This document shows positions 1 through 11,365 of a stretch of DNA of 64,000 bases, one piece after another. The DNA is from Sipunculus nudus. Its lineage: Eukaryota; Annelida; Sipuncula; Golfingiida; Sipunculidae. The stretch covers positions 72,450,429 to 72,514,428 of the forward strand of contig CM049312.1 of the NCBI GenBank assembly GCA_026874595.1, read 5' to 3'. The translations under genes and the position numbers were made by a program. Position 1 is the first letter of the stretch; every line of letters begins with the position of its first letter. The notes beneath the pieces are model-generated. The model was not told where the DNA came from and searched no databases. It saw only the letters and a program-made list of their open reading frames with translations.

Positions 1-740
1 TGCGTTCTATGGCTAAGTAGTTTGTTTGACAAATGCATTTGAAAAACAAATACTCAGGGACTTATGTTAAGTATTTCCTATCGTTCTGGAACTAACATTT
101 TTTTTACTCGAACTTCTTCATGTTGCAAAGCTGGTAATGGTCATCATCAAACTATCCGAATAATATGGAGAATTTAGCAAACTAAAAAAACATAAGAGAA
201 AAGCCAAATGTAGCTTAATTGTGTACATATGAAAGAATCAATCTAATTTCAAATATCATATTTCCTCTTCGACAATTTACAATGCAGCCTGAATTGTGTT
301 CTTTCCGACTGGTTTGGTTTTGAACTTTGTTGCCAGTTTGTTAAAATGTGAATAGAAAGAATATTTTGAGTACAGCTTTCTCAAATAGTTAACTGGTAAA
401 ATGTCTTTTGATAATCATTTGATTATCATAACAGAATTCAGAGCCTTTTAACAAATGAAATCGCTTTGAGCAGAAAATAATGTCATAAAAAAATAACAAA
501 ATATAGTGTTTCTTTTCTTCCTCGCTTTTCCTTAAATGATTAGCATTATTTGCTTAAAATTACAACACCACAGTGCAGAAATGGCTCTAGTCTGGTCACT
601 GTTTACTTTATCTGTCAGTTGTTGTAATAAAACAGTTATTTTTGCACAATAATCTTGTAGTTCCGGACTGTCACTACTTCAGAGGTAAAAAACAACGTTA
701 CCCTAAAAATATATCTATTTACCAGGCCTAAATGACAGTA
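1..740. other. Gene-less AT-rich stretch
   Basis: No open frame, splice-bounded exon or repeat structure is visible. The sequence is AT-rich with short A and T runs. Confidence 0.5.
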
Positions 741-1262
741 TAGTAATCTTCACGGGAAGAATGGGAATTCTCATTTTACCCTAGAAGAATGGGAATCATT
801 TCAAACCATCACCTGATTCTCATTCTGTCCGGACAAATTGAGAATTCTGGTTTCCCCGGGAAGAATAGGAATTCTTATTTTTCCCACTTTCATATTTTCA
901 TGACAACTTAATCTCCAAAACCTGTCCTAGCTATTATTAAAGTGAACTTTTTTATAATACGAAATTTATTTTATATACATATACACATATTTTTTCTTAA
1001 TTACCAGAACAGCTCAGAATTTATGTGAAAGAGATTCAATCATTTTCTTTTTTGAAAAACAGTGAGACAAACATAATGAATAAAAAAATAATACAGTTAT
1101 AATGCCATAAAAGATTATTAACATGTTCTTCCCAGGATAAATGAGAATTCTCATTTTTCCTAGGTTTGAGTTTCAAAACTGAATTCTAGTCTCTGCCGGG
1201 AATAATTAGATTTCTCCATTTTCCCAGGAGAGACTGGAATTCTCATTTCCCGGAAGAATGGG

Positions 1263-1263
<1 letters not shown>
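741..1263. repeat. Cluster of degenerate palindromic repeats around GAATTC
   Basis: About eight imperfect copies of a motif resembling GAAGAATGGGAATTCTCATT, many followed by TTTTCCC, lie in both orientations because the core GAGAATTCTC is nearly self-complementary. Spacing is irregular and some copies are separated by unrelated sequence (about 890-1,120). It looks like the eroded internal repeat of a non-autonomous element and ends at the TA microsatellite. Confidence 0.6.

Positions 1264-1264
<1 letters not shown>

Positions 1265-1357
<93 letters not shown>
1265..1357. repeat. (TA)n-(AG)n microsatellite
   Basis: A run of about 66 bases of alternating A/T is followed directly by about 13 AG units. 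Confidence 0.95.
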
Positions 1358-3422
1358 AGAGAACGGGAAAAAGGAGAGCGGGAAAACGATCAGGGGTCTA
1401 GCGGAAGTTTCTTATGACAGTTAATGATTACGCCATTTTACCCGAAGGACCAAGTGTTCAATTTAGACTTACGTAACTGACGACAGGGACATATAAAAAA
1501 TATGAGGGTCTGGACCCTCCCCCACCCCCTTATTTTCAGACACCGCGACCTCTTTATAATGGTTTCAGACCAATTTATGCGGCCTAGAACAGCCCCTTTT
1601 TTGGACCTAGTCTTTGTCATTAGTTGTCATTAGCGGTCCTTGTTTGGACTCCTCTTTTCCTTAATCCTATATCTCCCCCCCGTGTATGCCGCTCCTTCAA
1701 CAAAGTCACTGAAGGATAGGCTGACTGATGTTACCGGCCGCTCAAGCTATCGGCTAGTCATAAAGGCATTACGCCGTCCGTTTTATCTTCTTTGATTCCA
1801 TATCTCTGCAAGCTAGGTGTTCTTGTTTGAGTAGTGTTCTTTTTGACAGTAGAATTGAAATGAATAAGCTCTATATAGGTGACTTTAAGAAGATGAAACA
1901 ATTGCTCACTACTCATAAGTATGGCCAGGCTCGCATGGTATGGCAGAGCAGATAAACCTGCTCGAACGTATGCGATGTATGAATGATACCTCGCTAATGC
2001 GTGAATTTTGTTGGAATATTCCGGGTCGGGGTAAGTAAAAATGTAAGTTTATTACTGTTGTTTGGCTATTTTGAGGGGGAGGGGCGTTTTTTCTTTAATT
2101 AGATTCGGAGGGCGTTGCGGGAGCCGCGGGATATTTTTGTGTTATGTTGTTTGGCACGTGGGCTTGGCGGGAAATTAATATACGTGCTGAGCGTGACGGA
2201 GGAAATTTTTGTTTAACTCGAGTGTTGTTTGATATTTGGGGAAGTAATGTTTCCTGGGGTCAGTTTTTTTTTGCGCGCCATTTTAAAATATTTTATAAAA
2301 AATCAGGACCACATTTTTTAGTACTGCCGGCCTGAAAAAAAATGTTGATTAACATGATGTCTGGTGTCCGTTGTTCCACCTTTTGCCCGTGCAAAGTGTA
2401 TTTTCAGCGGGATGAATTTAATAGTATTATATAGTCTATGTGTCATGTCGGCAAATTGCTTGTGAATAATGTCGGCGTGTTTGACTGGCCCGGGGTATAA
2501 TTTCAAGGCGATATATGCTAAACCCCGGCGTTGTTTAATTACTTTGCCCCAAAAGAAACCAATTCTGGCTGGTATCGGCGTTGGACGCGCTCTTTCGATT
2601 TCATGGGAAGGATGACCTGGTCTGATCCCAGTAGTGGGCCAATTTGGGGCTCCTCTGAGAGTTGACAATTTTCCTCCCAAAAAAAATTGACACGGACGAT
2701 TTCAGACGATCACAGCTAAAAATAGCTTTATCTAAAATATTTTCTGGCGTCTATTGTGCCCTTTTAAATATATTCTTATTTGATATATTGACACATTTGG
2801 ATACTGCATAGATTTAAATGGTACGGTTTATTAACAGGAAACACAAAAAAATCATACGATTCAATGAAAATAAATATTTCATTCAATAAACAGATCCATG
2901 TCTTTATTTTTTTTATATTCAACTAATATTCAGAATATTGCTTTCTCGTGATAATTGACACAAATACCAACACACAGGCTGGGTTCACCCGCCATATTAT
3001 TACAATCACAGGCAACATGCAACGTCACGGCCTTTTTACGCTGATCCGATCCTCATTTGGAATCTCCAGGATTTTGTGAGCGGCATATTTAAAGCATGGA
3101 TAATTGGGCGGCACATTTGCACAATTTTCAACCCACACACCTGGGTTTTGTACCACAGCAACCTCTTGGCACCCATCAGCTCGCATTGCATAGCACAGGA
3201 CCCAACTCCTTCAGCAAAATGTCTCACACCATTTTGAAATTAAAAAAAAAAGTTCTCAGACTGGAATCTGGTGATTTTCAGCCATCTGCTTTTCCACCTC
3301 ACAGCTCCAATAATGCTCATACCCCAATAGTTCTGCTGTCATCCAGTCAGGATTTACACCAATATTCGGGGGGGGGGGGGGAAACAAGCCATTTCACCCT
3401 GCTTGGATTTCAACCACTTACA
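1358..3422. other. Gene-less stretch with one unassigned open frame
   Basis: No recognisable gene. The longest frame is minus strand 2,318-2,680 (120 codons), in a locally GC-richer patch. I cannot assign it: no signal peptide, no motif I know and no clear splice borders. A 14-base G run lies at 3,368-3,381. Confidence 0.4.
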
Positions 3423-4117
3423 TAGTGCAGCGGTTAACGGCAAATACAGAAGAATTGTTCAGATTGTGATAAAAGTATCAAATTTGGTGGAGATGAAGTT
3501 TGGATAAAACATTTTCATTTTTCTATTAGTTCCACCAAATCTTCTCAGTGAAACGGGGGCGGATCCTATGTTAAATTTGGGGTACTCAAATTTATATGAT
3601 AAATACACGGAAGATTATCATAGTTATATTACATCTTATACATTCCTTATAGATAGGGTAAAATTTTGGAATATTTGGTTCTGTTTAATTAACATCATCA
3701 TGGTTAATGAAAAATTACCTTTGTGATCTCATGAATGTAAACATTTGTAATAAAAAGATGACTATTTGCCATTTAACGACATTTAGTTAACTGAAGTTAA
3801 TTTATTGTTAAATATGACATTAATCTTCTGTTATAAAGTAAGGTATAATCACTATTCTCAATTCACATCTCGTCGATGTCTCCTTTGATGAATATAGGAG
3901 AAGGTGGGGGAGGGCAATGAGGAGGGGGGTGGGTACTACTCACATAGTATGGGTTCACTGAATAAACATTGTAACATATTTCATCATACAATGTGTATGT
4001 TGATTTGTGCTTAAAAATCATGTACAGTTTTATTGTTCTTAGTGCAAAATATCTGTTGTTTGTATTAATAAGCTTATGGACATTCCTATATGAGCACTGA
4101 AATAAACCCTGAATTTC

Positions 4118-4195
4118 CAGGGGCGGATCATATTTAATTATCAGGGGTGGATCATATTTAATTATCAGGGGTGGATCATATATTTAATTATCAGG
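4118..4195. repeat. Three-copy 24-26 bp tandem repeat beginning CAGGGGYGGATC
   Basis: Copies start at 4,118, 4,142 and 4,166 and a fourth partial start is at 4,192 (periods 24, 24 and 26). Each begins CAGGGG, which resembles hAT-type terminal sequences, followed by GGATCATATTTAATTAT. Confidence 0.85.
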
Positions 4196-5035
4196 GTACA
4201 TTCTTTTAAAATGTTATCGTAAATGTACAATTAAACGGCGTTTTAAAGTTATATATCTACAAACAAATCTTGAAAACCAACAACTCTATCCATTTGCGTA
4301 TACCTTCCCATTTCATTCATCATCTCAATCTGGCTAGCGCTTGTTTATACTTGGTATGAGTCACAAACAGTAAAAATTTCTCCATTAATTGAGAGCATGG
4401 ATTTAAAAGTATCATATAAATTTAATTTAGTATTTACTTCTACATCACAAGACCAGTTTTGTTCTGTCATATCAATAACTATTTCTTTTATTTTAGCCAA
4501 AAATATTCTAATGTCACCTACTTCTTGATTCATCCACACATACCCAAAACCTGCGCTGCATATTTCGCTTCTTATATGAGTTACCCATGTTCGTTTTTCA
4601 TTCATTTCTAGATTAAACTGCATGTTAAATACGCTTTGGATATCTATTATTACCATAATGTACTAGTTTTGTCCAGTATTTTACACATCTTAATAACTGA
4701 CCGACATACATTGGATGCATTCCAAACTCTCCCAATAATTCTGCGTTCCGAGCTGAAGAGCTAATTTTTAGAATGTACTTGTAAAATTTACATTGCACCT
4801 TTTCAATTATTTCACATCTTTCATAGCCTCCCCACAGTTATGAACCATATAATAATACCGTTGTATCCATACAGTCAAATAGATAAAATAGCTGTCTCAT
4901 TGATAAAGAACCGCATTTCCTATAAAAGATTTTTATGAGAGTCACTGCTCTTTCAGCCTGCATTGCCTGCGCTTTCTTTGTTTTATACCATGACAATGTA
5001 CTTGTAAATATATCCCCTAAGTAACTATAGTTCAT

Positions 5036-5930
5036 TTACCGTTTCAATTTGAGTATTTTTTGATAGTGCCATTTCTCTAGTCTTTTTAATGAACCCCCGT
5101 GTATAAAATCCATAATTTTTGTCTTTCCTAAATTAGCTTTTAAGCCATAATTGACACAAAAAACTTGCAACTGGTTGATTTTTTCTTGGAGAGGTCTTAT
5201 TGTATCGCTGAAGCGTACTAAATCATCAGCGTACATTAATGTCATTAAGTTTGGCAAATATTAATGAGTATTTATACCATGACAATCTGTTTAATTAAAT
5301 TGTTCATAAAGTTAATCTATGAATAAAGGAAACGGAAGGGGGACTCACTATGCACCCTGTTAGTACATTCAAAATAATCTGTTAATCCTTCCTCTGTCAG
5401 AAGACATAATTTATTTTGACTATATATTGACTGAAGTGTCTGTACGAGTTTCCCTTTTATCCCAGATGTAACTGAAACATACCACAATAAATCATGTTGT
5501 ACACTATCAAAAGCAGTTGAAAAATCAATAAAAGTGTAATAAAACCTTCTTTTCTTTTTTGTTAAATATTTCTGAACATATCCCATTAAAGAAAATGTAT
5601 GGTCTACTGCTGATAACCTTTCCTATAGCCAGCTTGTGTTTCACATAATAATCCAGTTTGATCAACATAATTTTGAATTCTGTTTGCCAATATTTTTGTA
5701 AATAGTTTACCCATGGTATTAAGTAATGAAATACCTCTATATTTTTTTAGCATCTATGGTGGAAGCCTTCTTGTGAATTGGTACAATAAATGCTTTGCTC
5801 CAAAACATTTCATTTCCTAATACACCATTAAACTATTAAATAATTGGAATATATGAGACGATATGTGACTATATGTATCTCTCAATATATCTACCGTTAT
5901 CCCGTCAGGCCCTGGGGCCTTTCCTCTTTT
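5036..5930 (-). pseudogene. LINE reverse transcriptase domain remnant
   Basis: Successive frames carry the RT blocks in the right order: KAPGPDGIT (about 5,915), FIDFSTAFDSV with the first catalytic aspartate (about 5,530), and LMYADDL with the two catalytic aspartates (about 5,230), followed by LKANLGKTKIM. Stops and frame changes lie between the blocks (for example around 5,260-5,320), so no continuous enzyme can be made. The reading agrees with the neighbouring endonuclease and C-terminal pieces on the same strand. Confidence 0.87.
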
Positions 5931-6549
5931 CATTTCATTTTTAGCTTTCTGTACTTCACATGGTGTTATGAGTCCATCAAGCTCCATCATCTTCAATTTC
6001 TAATACATTTTTAAAATATTCAAGAGTATGATTCTTAAACTCTTGATTAATTTCATGTGTTGATGAATTTAAAAGTTCCTTTAAATGTTTGTACCAACGT
6101 ACCGGATCTACTGTTGTAATAATTTTCTTTTTATTTAAAAGTCTCATGTTTTTCCACATGGAATCATTGTCTTTTGCACCTATATATCAACCTTTGAACC
6201 TCTGAGGTTTGGATGATTGCCTTCTTTTTCTTCACATAAGTTTTTAAACTTCTGATTTGTTTGTCAAGTAATAATTAAGTAAGTTGCCATCTGATATTGT
6301 ACATCTATAGTTATTCAAAGCTATATATTTTTAATTTTTCCAAAATTCACATTCTTTGTCCAACCATTTTGGTTGCTTTAGTTTCATGTTGTCTCCGAAG
6401 TTTTGTATATTTCTGTAGGATATATTTTGATACATACTAACCAATGCCTCACTTGCTTTGTCCGGATATGTTTCTAAGGTTTCATTAAATGTGTTGAAAA
6501 GTAACGCACATTCTATTTTGAAATAATAATTTTGAAATATTTGTTTTAT

Positions 6550-7230
6550 CTACACAGTCTGATAAAACTTTACCCATTTTGTCAGTTTGCATATGTGTTC
6601 ATTCGAAAGCTCTTTCCTTGGTGTGATAATATTAAGTGAACAGCTTAAAGGAAAGTGATCGGACAGATCATCTGATAATACACAGGATCCATCTACCTTA
6701 TGAAGCAGACAACTACTGACAATTACATAATCAACTACACTGCTACCAAAAGGAGTTAAACACATAATTAAGTCTCCTGGTATATCAGGTATATATGTTA
6801 TATTTACAGTTATAGCATTAAAATCACCAAGGAGAATTAAATTAAATTCATCCAATCTTGATAAAGTATCTGCAAATTAATTTTCCAGCCAGTTGATACC
6901 ATTTATTTAATCTTCATCCACATAGAATGATGAACCTGCTGGCGCAATATAGCAGCAAACTATGGCCAAATCTTTATCTTCATAAATTAAGGTACCATCA
7001 TACCCTTTAATTTCTGTTGCACCTAAACTAAGACCCCTCCTCTCCCTGTACTCTTCCTGACTATTCCATAACCATAGTACCCTTGGAATGCATCAGAAAA
7101 TTCATCATCTGTGGTTGCACAGGTCTCAGTGATACATACAATACTATGACTATTTATCAATTCTTTAACTTTAACTGATTTAATTTTGTTCTAAAGTCCA
7201 TGTGCATTCCATGTTGTATTTCTGCATTAG
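6550..7230 (-). pseudogene. LINE endonuclease domain remnant
   Basis: The minus-strand fragment near 7,100-7,170 reads like the start of an APE domain (VCITETC, where the usual motif is ITETW). After broken sequence, the 6,550-6,855 frame has LLGDFNA (substrate-binding D and N) and ends with DDLSDHFPL, the SDH catalytic signature. In LINEs this nuclease nicks the target DNA to prime reverse transcription. At least two frame breaks and a stop separate the parts. Confidence 0.82.
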
Positions 7231-7429
7231 CATTTCTGCTAGTGCTGGACTAGTTTACATATGGGTGAAAAGTTAAATTAAAGATGAAAAATATGACAAA
7301 CAGAAACAGGTTTTTATCCATATGCATGAGGGTAGAATCCTACTGGTTCAAATAAAAATAAAGAAGATATGTCTGAAATAATGTGTGCAATAGAAAATGA
7401 AGGACTATAGTCTGTTGGCCATATTTGAT

Positions 7430-8060
7430 TTTGATCAAGTCTGTATTTCAATAGGTCAGAAGCCCTCATAGGCACAAATGATCCCTGTGAATTTGAAATA
7501 GATCAAGCATATTGTTGCGAAAGAAATTCAAAGATAGTGCTCTGGTGGCCATATTGGAATTCCGACAGGTCTGCAATTCGATAGAGATGGAGCCCTTGTC
7601 GGTACCAATCATCCCTGTGTAAATGAGATAGATCAAGGTTGTTCTTGTTGAGATATCGCGCTTAAAAGAATATACCCAATTGTGCTCTGGAAGCCATATT
7701 GGAATTGTGACAGGTCTGTTATTGGAAAGGGATTGAGTCCGCATAGGCACCAATGATCCCCGAGAAAACGATATAGATCGAGCATGTTCTTGTTAAGATA
7801 TCCGGTGCGAGAGAAAATCACCCATTATGATCTGGAGGCCATATTGGAATTCCGACAGGTCTGTAATTCAATATATCTGAAGCCCTTGTATGTAGCAATC
7901 ATCCCTGTGAATTTGGGAAAGCTGAAGTATCTTGTTGTTGTTGAGTTATCACATGCGAAAGAAAATCAGCGATTTGGCTGTGGTGGCCATATTGGAATTC
8001 TGACAGGTCTGTAATTCAATAGGTCTAGAGCCCTCATATGAACAAGAAAAGTAGAAAGGC
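7430..8060. repeat. Degenerate tandem array, about five 125-155 bp units
   Basis: Each unit includes a block like GGCCATATTGGAATTCYGACAG, then GGTCTGTAATTCAATAG, an AGCCCT block and a CAATCATCCCTGTG block. Copies of the GACAGGTCTG block lie near 7,438, 7,566, 7,709, 7,854 and 8,001. Units are diverged. A related single unit is at 10,735-10,910 next to the second copy of the TA element, so the array belongs to that element. Confidence 0.75.
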
Positions 8061-8628
8061 ATCGTTCCGAAACATTTTTACTGAATAATAACTTGCTCTT
8101 TAGTAGGCTGATTGACAAACAAATATTTATAATTATATCAATGTAATAATTCATGCTGTCACCATACCCTTTATTAAGTTATTTATTCAATTAATGGTAA
8201 GCCTACGTTTGTTATAATTTACATGAAACATGTTTGCGATATATACATGTTAACAAAATTAAGAAGGCGTGCTAAATCGCGTTAGTTCTGCACAATACTT
8301 GATAAATTAATACATCCTGCTCCATTATGATTATTGCAGATCGCTTGTTAAACTGAAGTATCTTCACTTGAAAGTAAAGTTTGAGCATCAGCAGACTTCT
8401 GTATTCCATGTGCTGCAAAATAAATGCCTTGATCGAAAACTTTTAGATTAGACATTATTTATCAATTTATTCATCGTTACCCCTAAAGTAATTGCAGGAT
8501 CAACCCCTGAAATACCAAGAATATTTCGTGGAACTACTTCTTAAATGAAAGCCAGTGTATAATACTACAATTGTCCTAAATTTGGTACTTTTATCACAAT
8601 TTGCACAATTTTTCCATAAGCCGCACTA

Positions 8629-9311
8629 TTGTAGTCTATGATTGAATATTTAATCATATGTTACTTGCTGTTTTGAAACAACTCAAAGACCAAGAGGACC
8701 AGTGATTACAGGTATTGCATATACCTCTTCTAAGCTCTTTTTTTAATTAAATACCAGATAGAATTAAAACAACCATACTTTATTAATCAGAGTGAACTGC
8801 AGCAGCCTAAAACATTCTAGAGGATTATAGAGACAGCCAGTAGACACACACACATTAAGGAAACATTTAATTCATCCATTTGCACCGGGAGTCATTCTAA
8901 ACACTCATATGCATGGAGTGCAATAAAAATCATGTATAAAAATCAAGCAAAAATTCTAAATAGGCTACTCATTTTAGGATTTGAATCCAGATCACCATAT
9001 TAGTGAACAATTAAGGTTCCCAGTGTACCAAAAATTATTCTGCCTGAAAAAACTTGTTCTGATTGAAGGTATGCAACCAATAAAGCAAGAACAAGGGATT
9101 GTAACAGGCCATCAGTGGTAAAAAAGTATCCTGAATTTATACTTGATTCAATTTAAATAGATTTGTTGTGGATAACAGGACAAATCATCCCTACATGTTT
9201 GTGTAAAACTTGGCAGAGGTTTGTGCTTTATTTAGTGCTCTCTAATTTCAAAGTAAAAGTGTCTAAGTAATATTCAGCCTAGCAGGAAGGCCTTTCACCT
9301 TTGACACTTAC
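8629..9311. other. Probable intron sequence of the B3GLCT-like gene
   Basis: No exon or ORF is visible. The sequence lies just 3' (minus strand) of exon 9,312-9,434. I searched it by eye for the expected next exon (a start resembling MVFSRE after a phase-2 junction) and did not find it. Confidence 0.4.
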
Positions 9312-9434
9312 CCTCCGCCCCCTGTGATATAGTTATAACCATGCCCACTGGTTACACCATACCCGTAAACCTCCCCCAGCACAACAGGCTCCCTGGCGTC
9401 ATAACAAGCCAGTAACTTCCTCAAGCGTGCAATG
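9312..9434 (-). CDS. B3GLCT: Exon of a B3GLCT-like beta-1,3-glucosyltransferase (catalytic domain, 3' of the DDD motif)
   Basis: A 123-base minus-strand exon with acceptor TTCTTTTTCAG at 9,435 and donor GTAAGTG at 9,311. It enters with one base and leaves with two. The peptide reads [17 protein letters not shown], then a VLGEVYGYG block and a YNYITGGGG block. This closely follows vertebrate B3GLCT (LLxCYDxxEPVxLGERYGYG...YITGGGG), an ER enzyme of the Fringe-like GT31 family that adds glucose to O-fucose on thrombospondin type 1 repeats. The ITGGGG loop lines the active site in this family. The phase joins exactly to the exon at 9,912-10,014. The residue usually R in GERYG is V here. Confidence 0.85.
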
Positions 9435-9911
9435 CTGAAAAAGAAATTGACAGAAGTTTATTTTCTCTCTGTGCCTGTTATCTAATAATGACATAATGAA
9501 ATAAGTAAATAAAATGCGACATTAATCTAAACAGTTACACCTGAATGAAACCCTGCTTAATCCCGTCATAATTAAATGTAACATTTTCATTTAGAATCAA
9601 AGTTTTTCATGAATTTCTGAACTTATCTAAAATTTGGAGTTTCAATCCTAGGTCTTTATCTTAATATATATGTGACTAGCTACTATTTTATTTGTATTTT
9701 TACAGATCTGCTTGGAACAAGGCCAAAGTAAAATAAGTGACATCAATACATTACAACAACATTTACCCACTACTGAAACACTAAGTGCTCCATTATTTAA
9801 ACAATGTAAATAGTGAATTACATTAATCTAAGTACAAAATCATACACAGTTATGGTCCATGAAGTGACACCTACAGGGATATGTTATGACAAGAATTATG
9901 CAATAACTTAC

Positions 9912-10014
9912 CTTATTATTGTGTCATCATCTGCTATTAATAACCATTTGAATTTTTTTAATGTTTTTTCTTTGACAAATCTGTTGAAGATGCCCAAAGT
10001 CTTCCCACAATGCC
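9912..10014 (-). CDS. B3GLCT: Exon of the same B3GLCT-like gene carrying the DDD metal-binding motif
   Basis: A 103-base minus-strand exon bounded by TTTTCAG at 10,015 and GTAAGTT at 9,911. The peptide starts HCGKTLGIFNRF and ends KFKWLLIADDDTIIS, the last Ser being completed by the first base of exon 9,312-9,434. ADDD is the DxD-type manganese-binding motif of GT31 glycosyltransferases, and HCxKT...WLxIxDDDTLIS is characteristic of B3GLCT. The intron between the two exons is 477 bases. Upstream exons (N-terminal region) and the last exons (ending in an ER-retention signal in animal orthologues) were not found, so the gene either extends beyond the window or has very long introns. Confidence 0.85.
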
Positions 10015-10714
10015 CTGAAAAAAAGGAAAATGGCATGTTTTAACCTGCTTAAATACAGATCCATATAAATTTCAAAATGACATAAAAAAAACAGATGTGT
10101 TATTTGTCGGTGATAAGTGAAGGTTGACAGTGAAAATGTCACAAATGTAAAGCCTGCTGCCGTCTGGCGATTTTGCTGTGATTTTTTTTTTGACAACCAT
10201 AGTCACAAACAGTCAGGGATCATCTGTGACTGGTTGCAACTAGGGGTTGGCAACATGTCACAGACTCAAGATAACCCATGTCAGCACATGTAGAAGGAGT
10301 CAAGAATAAGTGAAGATTGAAGATCATAGTAAACTGAATAGTGACCAAATGCATAGGCCTATTCTAATCACATATATGTAAGCTATAAATAAATTACAGG
10401 GCTGTTGAGGAAATACAGAAGTAATTTAAAGACACCATATATGTATTACAGTGATACATATATATTGGACTATTTCTTGACATTTTTCTGACTTTATAGT
10501 TCTTGTTGTGGTTGGTAGACATATTTTGACAGGACAAGAGCAACCAGTTTGATTGTCTTATTTGCTTGTGACTACATGAAGACTGCTCCAGGAGCCATCA
10601 CCTTTCTAGCTTTGAAAATGAGTCTGTGAGTAGTAGCTGACTGGTCGAAGACATTTGAAGTCATAGGACCCAAACTCCGGCAACCAACTGTCGCAAATCA
10701 CATTGTGTCACCCA
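10015..10714. other. Probable intron sequence, no exon seen
   Basis: AT-rich with short A and T runs. No splice-bounded open frame matching the upstream part of B3GLCT was recognised. Confidence 0.4.
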
Positions 10715-11363
10715 TGCAACTGCTGATGTCTACCGATAGGTCTGAAGCCCTTGCATGTACCGATCATCCTTGTGAATCTGGGAAAGCTAAAGTATGTTGT
10801 TGTTGTTGAGTTATCACGTGCGAAAGAAAATCAGCGATTGCATGGGCTGTGGTGGCCATATTGGAATTCTGACCGGTCTGTATTTCAATAGGTCTAGAGC
10901 CCTCATATGAACAGGAAAAGTAGATAAGCAGAGTTCCGAAACATTTTACTGAATAAATAACTTGCTATATAGTAAGCTGATTGACAAACATAAATAGTTA
11001 TAATTATATCCATGTTAGTTCTGCACAATACTTGATAAATAAATACATCCTGATCCATTACTCTGGTCGCTTGTTAAACTGAATTAACTTCACTTGAAAG
11101 TAAAGTTTTAGCATCAGCAGACTTCTGTATTCCATGTACTGCAAAATAAAGGCCTTGATCGAACACTTTTAGATTAGACATTATTTATCAATTATTTAAT
11201 TTATTCATCGGTACCCCCAAAGTAATTGCAGGATCCACCCCTGAAATACCATGAATACTTCGTGGAACTATTTCTTAAACGAAAGCCAGTGTACAAAACT
11301 ACAATTGTCCTAAATTTGGTACTTTTATCACAATTTGAACAATTTTTCCATTAGCCGCCGCAC
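10715..11363. mobile_element. Second, 5'-truncated copy of the TA-flanked element
   Basis: This segment matches 7,850-8,626 in the same orientation with modest divergence: one internal unit (10,735-10,910), the block beginning GTTCCGAAACATTTT, and the terminal inverted repeat ending CCGCCGCAC at 11,363 followed by TA. The left end of this copy is missing. Confidence 0.8.
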
Positions 11364-11365
11364 TA

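Larger units (their letters stand above)
4345..7240 (-). mobile_element. Broken APE-type non-LTR retrotransposon (LINE)
   Basis: Reading leftwards on the minus strand, pieces of one retrotransposon ORF2 appear in order: apurinic-like endonuclease (about 7,230-6,550), an RT entry motif KAPGPDGIT near 5,915, the FIDFSTAFDSV block in the 5,317-5,586 frame, the catalytic YADDL in the 5,036-5,257 frame, then a C-terminal part (5,035-4,838 and 4,656-4,345) with a YLGDIF motif and a PVLLYGSE-like motif. The pieces sit in different frames and contain stops, so the copy is dead. The block order is that of CR1/L2/RTE-like elements; I do not assign a clade. No ORF1 or 3' microsatellite tail was identified. 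Confidence 0.88.
3425..8626. mobile_element. TA-flanked element with long terminal inverted repeats (Tc1/mariner-like footprint)
   Basis: The left end (from 3,425, GTGCAGCGG) and the right end (to 8,626, reverse complement GTGCGGCTTATGG) are inverted copies of each other over roughly 170 bases. Both include a stretch like TTGTGATAAAAGTA and an inner stretch like TAGTTCCACSAAAT. Each end abuts the dinucleotide TA (3,423-3,424 and 8,627-8,628), the target duplication typical of Tc1/mariner elements. A LINE and a tandem array lie inside; the LINE is probably nested. No transposase of the host element is visible. A second right end with the same TA border is at 11,363. The superfamily assignment is inference from the TA. 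Confidence 0.6.

Noticed and set aside
2144-3425. Several 60-120 codon ORFs at the left edge
   Set aside because: No motifs, no paralogue and no splice context; only the 2,318-2,680 frame was kept as a note.
8748-8782. Candidate next B3GLCT exon starting with Met-Val
   Set aside because: Only the first residues fit; the following codons do not match the family and reach a stop.
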